A program made the translations under genes and the position numbers. Shown piece after piece: positions 51,003 through 59,175 of a stretch of DNA of 60,534 nt; within the stretch, counting starts at the first letter, position 1; every line of letters begins with the position of its first letter. Origin of the DNA: an uncultured Clostridia bacterium (GTDB lineage Bacteria > Bacillota > Clostridia > UBA1381); assembly GCA_910585485.1 (NCBI GenBank), contig CAJUEZ010000011.1, positions 1-60,534 of the forward strand, given 5' to 3'. The notes beneath the pieces were generated by a model. The model was not told the DNA's origin. It searched no databases and worked only from the letters and a program-made list of their open reading frames with translations.

Positions 51003-52388
51003 TTATTCAGGCTTGTAATATTTCTCCAACATTTTATCGCTTACGCGGTCAAGTTCGCTCTTTGGCAGCATGCCCAACAGCTTCCATCCGAGATTAAGCG
51101 TATCGCTTATACTTCTGTTCTCATATTTACCCTGAGACAAAAACTCCTCTTCAAAAGCCCTTCCGAACGCTATATATTTTTTATCCATGTCGGAAAGTTC
51201 ATCTTCGCCTATAACAGACGCAAGACTCTTTGCGTCCTCAACCTTTGAATACGCTGCAAAAAGCTGATTTGAAAGGTCCGGATGATCCTCGCGGGTAAAT
51301 CCCTCTCCTATTCCGTCTTTCATCAGACGCGACAATGAAGGAAGTATTGATACCGGAGGATACACTCCCTTAAGACTTAAATCTCTGCCGAGAACTATCT
51401 GTCCCTCCGTTATATAACCCGTCAAATCCGGAATAGGATGAGTTATATCATCGTTAGGCATTGTAAGTATCGGAACCTGTGTGACAGAGCCTTTTGCTCC
51501 GCCTATAATACCCGCGCGTTCATAAAGTGACGCGAGATCACTGTACAGATAACCGGGGAATCCTTTTCTTGAAGGGATTTCTCCTTTTGATGATGAAACC
51601 TCACGCAAAGCCTCCGCGTATGAGGTCATATCAGTAAGTATTACAAGAACATGCATATCATGCTTAAAAGCAAGATATTCAGCCGTTGTCAGCGCGCAGC
51701 GCGGAGTAATAATTCTCTCAACCACAGGGTCGTTTGAAAGATTTAAAAACATTACAACCTTACTCAAAACGCCGCTTTCTTCAAATGACTTCTTGAAATA
51801 GTTCGCGACATCATGCTTAACTCCCATAGCCGCGAATACAATAGCGAATTTATCACCGTCTTTATCATCAGCGTCAACTACCTTTGCCTGACGCGCAATC
51901 TGCACGGCAAGGTCGTCATGAGGCATACCATCGCCTGAAAAAATAGGGAGTTTCTGACCTCTTATAAGAGTTGCCAGACAATCTATTGATGAAATTCCCG
52001 TCTGAATAAAGTTATTCGGGTATTCTCTTGAAACAGGATTTATCGGCTGACCGTTAACATCACGCACCTCATCGGCGAAATAATCACCCAAACCATCTAT
52101 AGGTCTGCCGATACCGTCCAGTGTTCTGCCCAACATTTCCTTTGAAAGCGGAAGACGCATAGGCTCTCCTATAAACTTTGTTCTTGTATTGGTGAGTGAC
52201 AAATTGGATGTACCCTCAAATACCTGTATCACTGCTTTGTCACCGGAAATTTCAATAACACGTCCGATTCTCTTACTTCCGTCATCAAGCGTAACAGTTA
52301 CCATTTCTTCATAAAAAGTATCGTTCACTCCGTCAATGACTACCAACGGTCCCTGAATATTATTAAGTCCCATATATTCTATTGGCAT
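51003..52388 (-). CDS. ntpB: V/A-type ATPase subunit B
   Basis: 461 aa, non-catalytic nucleotide-binding-fold subunit of the A3B3 head. EYMGLNNIQGPLVVIDGV, SKEMLGRTLDGIGRPIDG, and the degenerate P-loop region LPIFSGDGMPHDDLA are present, with TDMTSYAEALREVSSSKGEIP. It forms three of the six head subunits. 19 bp after ntpA. Confidence 0.97.
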   Translation of the reverse strand: MPIEYMGLNNIQGPLVVIDGVNDTFYEEMVTVTLDDGSKRIGRVIEISGDKAVIQVFEGTSNLSLTNTRTKFIGEPMRLPLSKEMLGRTLDGIGRPIDGLGDYFADEVRDVNGQPINPVSREYPNNFIQTGISSIDCLATLIRGQKLPIFSGDGMPHDDLAVQIARQAKVVDADDKDGDKFAIVFAAMGVKHDVANYFKKSFEESGVLSKVVMFLNLSNDPVVERIITPRCALTTAEYLAFKHDMHVLVILTDMTSYAEALREVSSSKGEIPSRKGFPGYLYSDLASLYERAGIIGGAKGSVTQVPILTMPNDDITHPIPDLTGYITEGQIVLGRDLSLKGVYPPVSILPSLSRLMKDGIGEGFTREDHPDLSNQLFAAYSKVEDAKSLASVIGEDELSDMDKKYIAFGRAFEEEFLSQGKYENRSISDTLNLGWKLLGMLPKSELDRVSDKMLEKYYKPE

Positions 52389-52407
52389 TTAATCACACAC
52401 CCTTTCA

Positions 52408-54180
52408 TCAACATTCGTGCGCGGCAATCAGATTATCGAACACTTCATTTATTTTTCTTTCCATCTCATGGAAAGGTCCGTCAATATTCTCATTTCCGAT
52501 TGTGTATTTTATTCTTATTATATCTTCTGAAATGCCACTTTGAGATACCTTTGAAAGCACAATTCCCTTTTCAACACATTCTTTTATACGTTTGTCAAAA
52601 AGCAAAATTATGTCCATCATTTTATTCTGTTTTTCCAGCGGAACATATGTATCGTCCGCATGGAAAGCGTTTTGCTGCAAGAATCCGGCTCTTATTGTTT
52701 TTGCAACTTCCAAAGTTGCCTTTTGACTGTCGGGAAGCACGTCGGCGCCAATAAGCTTAACTATCTCCATCAGACTGCTTTCCTCCTGCAAAATTGACAT
52801 CATAGTATTTCTCTTTTCCATGAAATCAGCGGAAACATTTTTTCTGTACCAGTCTTCAAGTTCACTTATATATTCACTATAACTCGACAGCCACTGAATT
52901 GCGGGATAATGACGCGAATATGCCAATGATTTATCAAGCGCCCAAAAACAGCGTATAAATCGCTTTGTATTCTGCGTTACAGGCTCGGAAAAGTCACCGC
53001 CCTGCGGCGATACCGCGCCTATTATCGAAACCGACCCCTCACTTTGGTTAAGATTTGTCACATACCCCGCGCGCTCATAAAACGCTGAAAGACGAGAAGC
53101 AAGATATGCCGGGAATCCTTCTTCCGCGGGCATTTCCTCCAAACGTCCGGATATTTCACGCAGAGCCTCTGCCCAACGCGATGTGGAGTCTGCCATCAGC
53201 GCGACATCATAACCCATATCGCGATAATACTCAGCTATGGTAACACCTGTGTATATACTCGCTTCACGCGCCGCGACAGGCATATTTGAAGTGTTTGCAA
53301 TAAGCACTGTTCTGTCAAGCAGCGGTCTTTGCGACTTAGGGTCGATAAGTTCAGAAAACTCATCAAGTACCTGCGTCATTTCGTTTCCGCGTTCTCCACA
53401 GCCTATATACACAATAATATCAGCGTCACACCATTTTGCAAGCTGATGCTGAGTCATTGTTTTTCCTGTTCCAAAGCCTCCCGGAATCGCTGCCGCTCCT
53501 CCCTTTGCCAAAGGGAACATAGTGTCTATAACTCTCTGACCCGTAACGAGCGGTTTTGAAATAGGCTGACGCTCATTATACGGTCTGGGCTGTTTTATTG
53601 GCCATTTCTGCTTCATCTTAATTTCCGTAAATTCGCCTTCATACTTAATCTTCGCAATCGTATCGGAAATTGTATACTCGCCGCTCGGCGCAATCCATTC
53701 TATTGTTCCTTTTACATTCGGCGGAATCATTATTCTATGCTCAATAAGACTTGTTTCCTGAACAACGGCAATTATATCACCGCTCTCCGCCCAATCACCC
53801 GCAGAGGCTTTTATTTCGACATTCCATTTTTTCTCCTCGTCCAAATTCTCAACCTTTAGTCCGCGTCCGATAAACGCTCCTGAAAGATTTTTTATATCCT
53901 TCAGAGGTCTTTCTATACCGTCAAAAATATTTGAAAGTATTCCCGGCGCAAGCGTTATTGAAAGCGGTCCGCCCGTGCCTGATACTTTTTCGCCCTTTTT
54001 TAGTCCTGTCGTCTCCTCGTAAACCTGAACAATGGTGGTATCGGAAGTCACGCCTATTACCTCGCCTATAAGCTCTTCCTCTCCTACATATACCATTTCC
54101 TGCATCTCAAAAGAATCAGAGCCTTTGACCTTAACGACAGGTCCGTTTATACCAAATATCTGACCTTTTGTATTAGCCAT
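52408..54180 (-). CDS. ntpA: V/A-type ATPase catalytic subunit A
   Basis: 590 aa catalytic subunit. Walker A PGGFGTGKTMTQHQLAKW, the GERGNEM motif with catalytic Glu, and DSTSRWAEALREISGRLEEMPAEEG are typical of A/V subunit A, including the roughly 90-residue non-homologous insertion after the N-terminal domain. It hydrolyses or makes ATP depending on ion gradient. Confidence 0.98.
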   Translation of the reverse strand: MANTKGQIFGINGPVVKVKGSDSFEMQEMVYVGEEELIGEVIGVTSDTTIVQVYEETTGLKKGEKVSGTGGPLSITLAPGILSNIFDGIERPLKDIKNLSGAFIGRGLKVENLDEEKKWNVEIKASAGDWAESGDIIAVVQETSLIEHRIMIPPNVKGTIEWIAPSGEYTISDTIAKIKYEGEFTEIKMKQKWPIKQPRPYNERQPISKPLVTGQRVIDTMFPLAKGGAAAIPGGFGTGKTMTQHQLAKWCDADIIVYIGCGERGNEMTQVLDEFSELIDPKSQRPLLDRTVLIANTSNMPVAAREASIYTGVTIAEYYRDMGYDVALMADSTSRWAEALREISGRLEEMPAEEGFPAYLASRLSAFYERAGYVTNLNQSEGSVSIIGAVSPQGGDFSEPVTQNTKRFIRCFWALDKSLAYSRHYPAIQWLSSYSEYISELEDWYRKNVSADFMEKRNTMMSILQEESSLMEIVKLIGADVLPDSQKATLEVAKTIRAGFLQQNAFHADDTYVPLEKQNKMMDIILLFDKRIKECVEKGIVLSKVSQSGISEDIIRIKYTIGNENIDGPFHEMERKINEVFDNLIAAHEC

Positions 54181-54204
54181 ATATAGTCATTCCTTTCTTT
54201 TGTC

Positions 54205-54813
54205 TCAGCTTAAAGCCAAACCGCTCGACTGCAAAAATGCTTGTTTCTGCAAAGAAAGCATTTCTCCGAACGAATAATCAACAGCAACTTTTCTATCTGT
54301 GTTAAGTACCTTTGCGCCGCCTATAAAGTTACGCTCAGGTGTTACTTCTACATTAATTTTTGACATTTGGGGAAGCTGTTCGATTTTTTCCTTTAGTCCA
54401 ATATCATCGGATGAAATATACACAGTCTTGGAACCTTTTCCCACTTCCTCCAATGCCTTTTTAATCTTTGAAAGCAGCCATTCTTCGTATTCGTCGCTCT
54501 TTGCAAATTCATTCAGTCTCTTGCGCGAAAGTTCCATTATCTCATTTATAATTTCTTCTCTCTTTAATATCAGCTTTTTTCTTGATTCCATCTGAACATG
54601 CAAAACTCTCGCGTTCGCTTCTTTTTTAGAGTCATGGATATTCTGCTGTATATTCTCGTAAGCGCTTTGCAAAATACTGGTTTCGCTTTCATCAAGTTTC
54701 TTCGAATATTCTTTTTCAACGTCCTCAAGCAATTTTTCACGTTTTTCCTGAGCGTCTTGAAGAACAAACGATGTAAAAGTATTTAATTTTTCAGTTAAAT
54801 TATTGGTTTCCAC
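54205..54813 (-). CDS. ntpE: V/A-type ATPase subunit E
   Basis: 202 aa peripheral-stalk subunit. A long N-terminal coiled coil (LLEDVEKEYSKKLDESETSILQ...) is followed by a compact C-terminal alpha/beta domain (ERNFIGGAKVLNTDRKVAVDYSFGEML) that matches subunit E. It pairs with the small H/G-like subunit encoded at the operon start to hold the head against the membrane part. Confidence 0.92.
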   Translation of the reverse strand: METNNLTEKLNTFTSFVLQDAQEKREKLLEDVEKEYSKKLDESETSILQSAYENIQQNIHDSKKEANARVLHVQMESRKKLILKREEIINEIMELSRKRLNEFAKSDEYEEWLLSKIKKALEEVGKGSKTVYISSDDIGLKEKIEQLPQMSKINVEVTPERNFIGGAKVLNTDRKVAVDYSFGEMLSLQKQAFLQSSGLALS

Positions 54814-54836
54814 ACTTATTACCTCCCTGCTGCGTA

Positions 54837-54877
54837 TTTAAAGCATGAAGGGAATTTCATTCTCTATCCGCTTTAAA
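54837..54877 (-). repeat. Nested inverted repeat inside V-ATPase operon
   Basis: TTTAAAGC (54837-54844) and GCTTTAAA (54870-54877) enclose a smaller ATGAA/TTCAT stem in the 94-bp spacer between ntpF and ntpE. It may be an mRNA processing or stability hairpin that sets subunit ratios; no T run follows. Confidence 0.55.
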
Positions 54878-54907
54878 TGCTTCCCGCCGTTTTACAAGCG
54901 GAAGAAT

Positions 54908-55216
54908 TTATAGTTTCAGTCCTATAGATTCCTGAACCATTCTGTTTATACTCTCAGCAATATCACGGCTTCCGTGACGGTCGGGTATCTCAATTATAAG
55001 CGGAGTATGCAGCGTCAATTTAAGATTATCAAGATAATTCTTAACCATAGCGGCAGCCTTTTCCGTAAATATCAAAATACCCAGTTCTGAATCCGAAACA
55101 GCCTTTTTGATTTCCTCTGTGATAGTTTCCGCGTCATGTGCAACGCACCCGTCAATACCGACAAGGCGCATTCCAATCTGCGTGTCAATGTTATCACTGA
55201 TTAAATACATCTTCAT
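54908..55216 (-). CDS. ntpF: V/A-type ATPase subunit F
   Basis: 102 aa, small central-stalk subunit binding subunit D. MKMYLISDNIDTQIGMRLVG and GILIFTEKAA with PLIIEIPDRHGS are the family motifs (Rossmann-like fold). It lies 25 bp after ntpK. Confidence 0.93.
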   Translation of the reverse strand: MKMYLISDNIDTQIGMRLVGIDGCVAHDAETITEEIKKAVSDSELGILIFTEKAAAMVKNYLDNLKLTLHTPLIIEIPDRHGSRDIAESINRMVQESIGLKL

Positions 55217-55241
55217 AAAACACGCGTCCTTTTTTTGTAAT

Positions 55242-55667
55242 TTAACCGTTAAGTATGAGGATAGAAATTACAAGACCGTAAAGCGCTATACCTTCTGCCA
55301 GAGCAACAAATATAAGCGTTTTACCCATAATTTTCTCATTCTCACTCATGGCTCCGATAGCCGCTGAAGCCGCTGAAGCAACCGCGATACCGCCGCCGAC
55401 GCCGCTAAGACCCGTCGAAAGAGCCGCGCCGATAAATTTCAAACCCTCTCCTACCGTTATACCTGCCGCTTCACCTGCTGCAAGCGCGTTTATACCTCCG
55501 CCAAGAGTGCATATAACCGCCGCGCCAAGAACTGTAAAGAATGAAACCGCGTTCATTAATAAGCACTTCTTGCCTTTTCCTGTTCTGTAGTATAAAACTA
55601 CAGGTACTATAACCGTAAGCGCTATCAAAGCAAATAATATTGTCATTAACATTGTAATTACCTCCAA
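55242..55667 (-). CDS. ntpK: V/A-type ATPase rotor subunit K
   Basis: 141 aa membrane rotor proteolipid with four helices (about 6-27, 42-60, 78-106 and 115-139). The second hairpin is the typical unit, with Gly-rich LSTGLSGVGGGIAVASAASAA and the ion-binding Glu in VALAEGIALYGLVIS. The first hairpin has no membrane carboxylate, so each protein carries one ion site. The start may be at MLMTILF a few codons in. Whether it moves Na+ or H+ cannot be decided by eye. Confidence 0.93.
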   Translation of the reverse strand: MEVITMLMTILFALIALTVIVPVVLYYRTGKGKKCLLMNAVSFFTVLGAAVICTLGGGINALAAGEAAGITVGEGLKFIGAALSTGLSGVGGGIAVASAASAAIGAMSENEKIMGKTLIFVALAEGIALYGLVISILILNG

Positions 55668-55742
55668 AAATACATTTATATTTACCCTTAAGGGTCATTT
55701 AACACCCCGCTCTTTATCGGGGCAAAAGAAACTTTAGTATAA

Positions 55743-57641
55743 TTATTTATCTCTGAGAGATACAAATTCTCTTCCGCGACCTGTGAAATATCTTGAAAAC
55801 ATCTCATAATATTCAAGACGCAAAACCTGAATACCGACAATCAGTCCTTCAAGCACCATTACAAGCGCGTTGCCGATTACCTGAACAACCGCTCCGCTTA
55901 CTCCTCCGTTCTTGGCGAGTATGGCAACAACCATCATCATTCCGACATGAACTATAGCAAAAGCGCCTATTCGTAAAAATGATATTGTATTTGTAAAAAA
56001 GCTCAGTACCACTTCAAATAACTCAAAGAAATTTTCCACAAAGTACATTCCGCTTTTCGGAAACCAGTTCTTTTTTCCTTTTACCAGTTTCCCCAACGGC
56101 TCACACATATACATGGCAAGCAGCGAAAGAACTATTAAAGCGACAAATACCGTATTTGGTATTCCCCATTTCAGGAACATGTTTCCCGCCATTAAAAGCA
56201 CGCTTATATAAAATACCAGTCCCGCGATACCGTTGTGTCCAAACAACGCTTCGCCGGTATCTCGGCTTTTTACCGCATTTATCACGTTTACAATCATTCC
56301 AAAAATAATTATCAGAACTCCCATAGCTATTGTTCCGCCGAGCATAAACGTTATTTGCTCCATAGGACGAAACGCTGTCGTATGCAGCAGTTCGGGCAAG
56401 ATTTCCTCATTTCCGAAAAAGCTTCCGTAAACGAATCCAAACACAATACCCGATAAGCCAACCATTCCAACTATTCCGCCCAAATCCCATTTTTTCAGCT
56501 TATACACTATAAAGCCCGCGATAGAGAGAAGAAGGCTTTGCCCGACATCTCCAAACATTATGCCGAAAAACAATATATAAGTCACCGCAAGAATCGCGGT
56601 AGGGTCAATCTCGCTGTAGCTTGGAAGTCCATACATTTTTACAAACATCTCAAACGGCTTGAATACGGGATTATTTTTAAGTTTTGTCGGTGGCTGCATG
56701 TTTTTCACGTTCTCGGGGTCTTCAACATAGAACATTACCGTTTCCCCGGAGTCATTTATTTCATTTTCCAAAGAAAGAGCGCTTTTCTCCTCCATCCAGC
56801 CAACCACATAAAAGAACATGTCTCCATGTACGGCATTTCGCCTTACCTGAGAAAATTGCAATCGCTTTTTTGCAAGATTATAAATCCCGCATAATCTATC
56901 AGCATAGCTTGACAGCGTATCCGCTGTTTTTCTGCTTATCTCTTCTATTTGAGCCTTAAGCCGCTGATTTTCTTTTAGCATTTCCTGCTTAATCTCATAC
57001 GGAGTTCCTTTATATCCACAGTCAATTTCAACATTCTCAAAATACAAAGAATTAAAAACTTCTTCTATTTTCTGCTCTTTTAAAAGCGGAACAAAATAAA
57101 ATCCCCATATATCCGAAGTGTTCTCGGCAGTTTTTATAAAGAATGTTTCTAAATCTTCCAAATAAGTAGTAAGCGTTTTATAGCCGGTTCTCGAAATACG
57201 TCCGAATTTCCAGCCTACAAATTCAAACTTGAAAAGTCTTGATAGATCCACGTCCATATCAATCATCAGATTCATTTTTTCTATGACCGCGTTATTTTTA
57301 TCAATCTTTTCCGATAGTTCTTCACTTTGCTTCTGCTCCGATTCTATGTTTTGATTAACCTCATCAATCAGCTTTTGCATATCCTCAAGAGTTGTACTTT
57401 CAGGTGCAATCTTTTTTGGACTGACATTATAATTCGCCAGTTTCATAATTGACAAAGCGCTTTTGGCGGCAGTATCATATTCATTGTTCTCCTCAAATTC
57501 GACAAGCCTGCCCTTATTGCTCAGGACAGACATGGCATTTTCCAGATGAATATCTCTGCCGTAAACATATTTCTCCACAATACTGTCAAATTCATCAATC
57601 TGACCTGCTATTGTTACGGCTTTCATCTTAGTTATAGCCAT
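55743..57641 (-). CDS. ntpI: V/A-type ATPase subunit I
   Basis: 632 aa stator subunit. An N-terminal cytosolic half with coiled coils (residues 1-330, EVNQNIESEQKQSEELSEKI), then seven to eight membrane helices (ILFFGIMFGDVGQSLLLS onwards). The conserved Arg that lines the ion path is in TISFLRIGAFAI near the C terminus. It starts 12 bp after ntpC and forms the half-channels against the K ring. Confidence 0.95.
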   Translation of the reverse strand: MAITKMKAVTIAGQIDEFDSIVEKYVYGRDIHLENAMSVLSNKGRLVEFEENNEYDTAAKSALSIMKLANYNVSPKKIAPESTTLEDMQKLIDEVNQNIESEQKQSEELSEKIDKNNAVIEKMNLMIDMDVDLSRLFKFEFVGWKFGRISRTGYKTLTTYLEDLETFFIKTAENTSDIWGFYFVPLLKEQKIEEVFNSLYFENVEIDCGYKGTPYEIKQEMLKENQRLKAQIEEISRKTADTLSSYADRLCGIYNLAKKRLQFSQVRRNAVHGDMFFYVVGWMEEKSALSLENEINDSGETVMFYVEDPENVKNMQPPTKLKNNPVFKPFEMFVKMYGLPSYSEIDPTAILAVTYILFFGIMFGDVGQSLLLSIAGFIVYKLKKWDLGGIVGMVGLSGIVFGFVYGSFFGNEEILPELLHTTAFRPMEQITFMLGGTIAMGVLIIIFGMIVNVINAVKSRDTGEALFGHNGIAGLVFYISVLLMAGNMFLKWGIPNTVFVALIVLSLLAMYMCEPLGKLVKGKKNWFPKSGMYFVENFFELFEVVLSFFTNTISFLRIGAFAIVHVGMMMVVAILAKNGGVSGAVVQVIGNALVMVLEGLIVGIQVLRLEYYEMFSRYFTGRGREFVSLRDK

Positions 57642-57653
57642 TTTTTCCCTCCT

Positions 57654-58700
57654 CTACTCTATACCAATATGCTCACGGATTGAATCGGAATTAAGATTAT
57701 ACCTTATTCCCTCCGTTATTGTAGTTATATTATTGATTTCCGCTTCTTTGAGTTCCAGATAGGCATATATGGCAACCATAGTTTCGCTATGATTTACAAA
57801 TATACTTTTTGCTAATTTATTATAAATATACCTGAAATTCTCTTCGGGAAATCTTTCGTTTTCACAATTTTCAAATAAAGCGCCGTATGGTGTTAAAGAA
57901 TTTACCGTTTCAATAAATTTCTCAGTATTCTCAGCGTTAACAAGACGCTTTAAAATCTCTTCTGTCAGCCTGTAACGCACAGGCAGCAGATATGTGAAAA
58001 TAATTTCATTTTTAAAATCAAAATACTTCTTCCCTCTGTAAATACACATCAGATTAAGCATATCAAGCTTACTTCCTATCAGTTTCTTAAACAGCTTTGC
58101 CTGCTCTCCTTTAAGCGTCTTGCTTGTTGAACGCCACATTGAGACATAGTAATAAGAATCTAACATCATACCCATTGAGAAAAAATCCGCTTCAATATTC
58201 TCCGCTCTTTTAAGAGGCTCCGCATAAGGTGTATTCCTGCAAGCGGCAATACAATCGGAAAGAGATTTTGCGTTTCGCATAACTTCTCTGTCTATTTTTG
58301 TATGTGTCTCAAAAAACGCGTTGAATTTTCCCATATCAGTCTCATCACTGCTTCGTTCCTCATGAGTATAAATATGGCGTATTTCACGTTTTAAAAATTC
58401 CACTTCGCGGTTTACAAACCAAAAACTCATTAAATTACGATGACTATGGTCCATAAAATTATACAGACGTATATACTCGTCTATAATTTCCTGATCAAGC
58501 ATAATTTCCATAGTACCGCGGTGAATATTCTGCTCGTTAACATCCGCAAGGACATCTCTGTAGCCCTCTGTTGACTTCAGATAACTGCACACATCATTCA
58601 CGCTTTTTTTAGTAAGCATTTCCTCATAATCATCATGTGTAAGAAATTTTGAATACATCGCCTTTAGTTTTGCGGCGACAGCACTGTATTCCACGCCCAT
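57654..58700 (-). CDS. ntpC: V/A-type ATPase subunit C
   Basis: 348 aa, equivalent of eukaryotic subunit d, the funnel that joins the central stalk to the rotor ring. The N-terminal EYSAVAAKLKAMYSKFL and the repeated helical pattern LTHDDYEEMLTKKSVNDVCSYLKST, with a DSYYYVSMW segment in the second half, fit the vacuolar ATPase subunit C family. Its position ahead of subunit I differs from the usual I-K-E-C-F order. Confidence 0.9.
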   Translation of the reverse strand: MGVEYSAVAAKLKAMYSKFLTHDDYEEMLTKKSVNDVCSYLKSTEGYRDVLADVNEQNIHRGTMEIMLDQEIIDEYIRLYNFMDHSHRNLMSFWFVNREVEFLKREIRHIYTHEERSSDETDMGKFNAFFETHTKIDREVMRNAKSLSDCIAACRNTPYAEPLKRAENIEADFFSMGMMLDSYYYVSMWRSTSKTLKGEQAKLFKKLIGSKLDMLNLMCIYRGKKYFDFKNEIIFTYLLPVRYRLTEEILKRLVNAENTEKFIETVNSLTPYGALFENCENERFPEENFRYIYNKLAKSIFVNHSETMVAIYAYLELKEAEINNITTITEGIRYNLNSDSIREHIGIE

Positions 58701-58827
58701 TATTACCTTTGAACTCCTTTCAAAGTCTTCCCGAAAACCGTTTGGATTGCCTCCTTTTGTTTACACAAAGCGCCGTGCGTTTATACGGTCCTTGAAAAAG
58801 CGGTTAGCCGAGCGATTTTATTCTGAC

Positions 58828-59139
58828 TTACATTCCAATAATGTTCCCTACTATCTCAGTTACCCACTTATCTTTATTGGCTTTATATTTTTCCTCAAGT
58901 TCGGATAAATGCTTATTTGTATCAGAGGTTATAGCGTCAATTTTTTTATCGGCATCCTCCTCTTCCATTTGTTTGAGAAGAGCATTTTTAGCTTCCATTT
59001 TCCTTGTAATGTCAGTCTCAAGCTTCTTGGTTTCGCTTGTGATTCTGTCTTCAAGTTCAGCGTCTGCCTTTTTTGCCTCTCTTATAACCTCCTGAGCTTT
59101 GTCCTCTATATCGATTATTTTCATAATCAAATCTTCCAT
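58828..59139 (-). CDS. ntpH: V/A-type ATPase peripheral stalk subunit H/G-like
   Basis: 103 aa, almost entirely charged coiled coil (IDIEDKAQEVIREAKKADAE ...) ending KWVTEIVGNIIGM. Length and composition match the small G/H subunit that pairs with subunit E. Assignment rests on coiled coil plus operon position, as the family is poorly conserved. First ATPase gene of the operon; a 127-bp spacer separates it from ntpC. Confidence 0.8.
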   Translation of the reverse strand: MEDLIMKIIDIEDKAQEVIREAKKADAELEDRITSETKKLETDITRKMEAKNALLKQMEEEDADKKIDAITSDTNKHLSELEEKYKANKDKWVTEIVGNIIGM

Positions 59140-59175
59140 TTCACAAACCTCCTTTTACAGACATTGTCTTTCGGG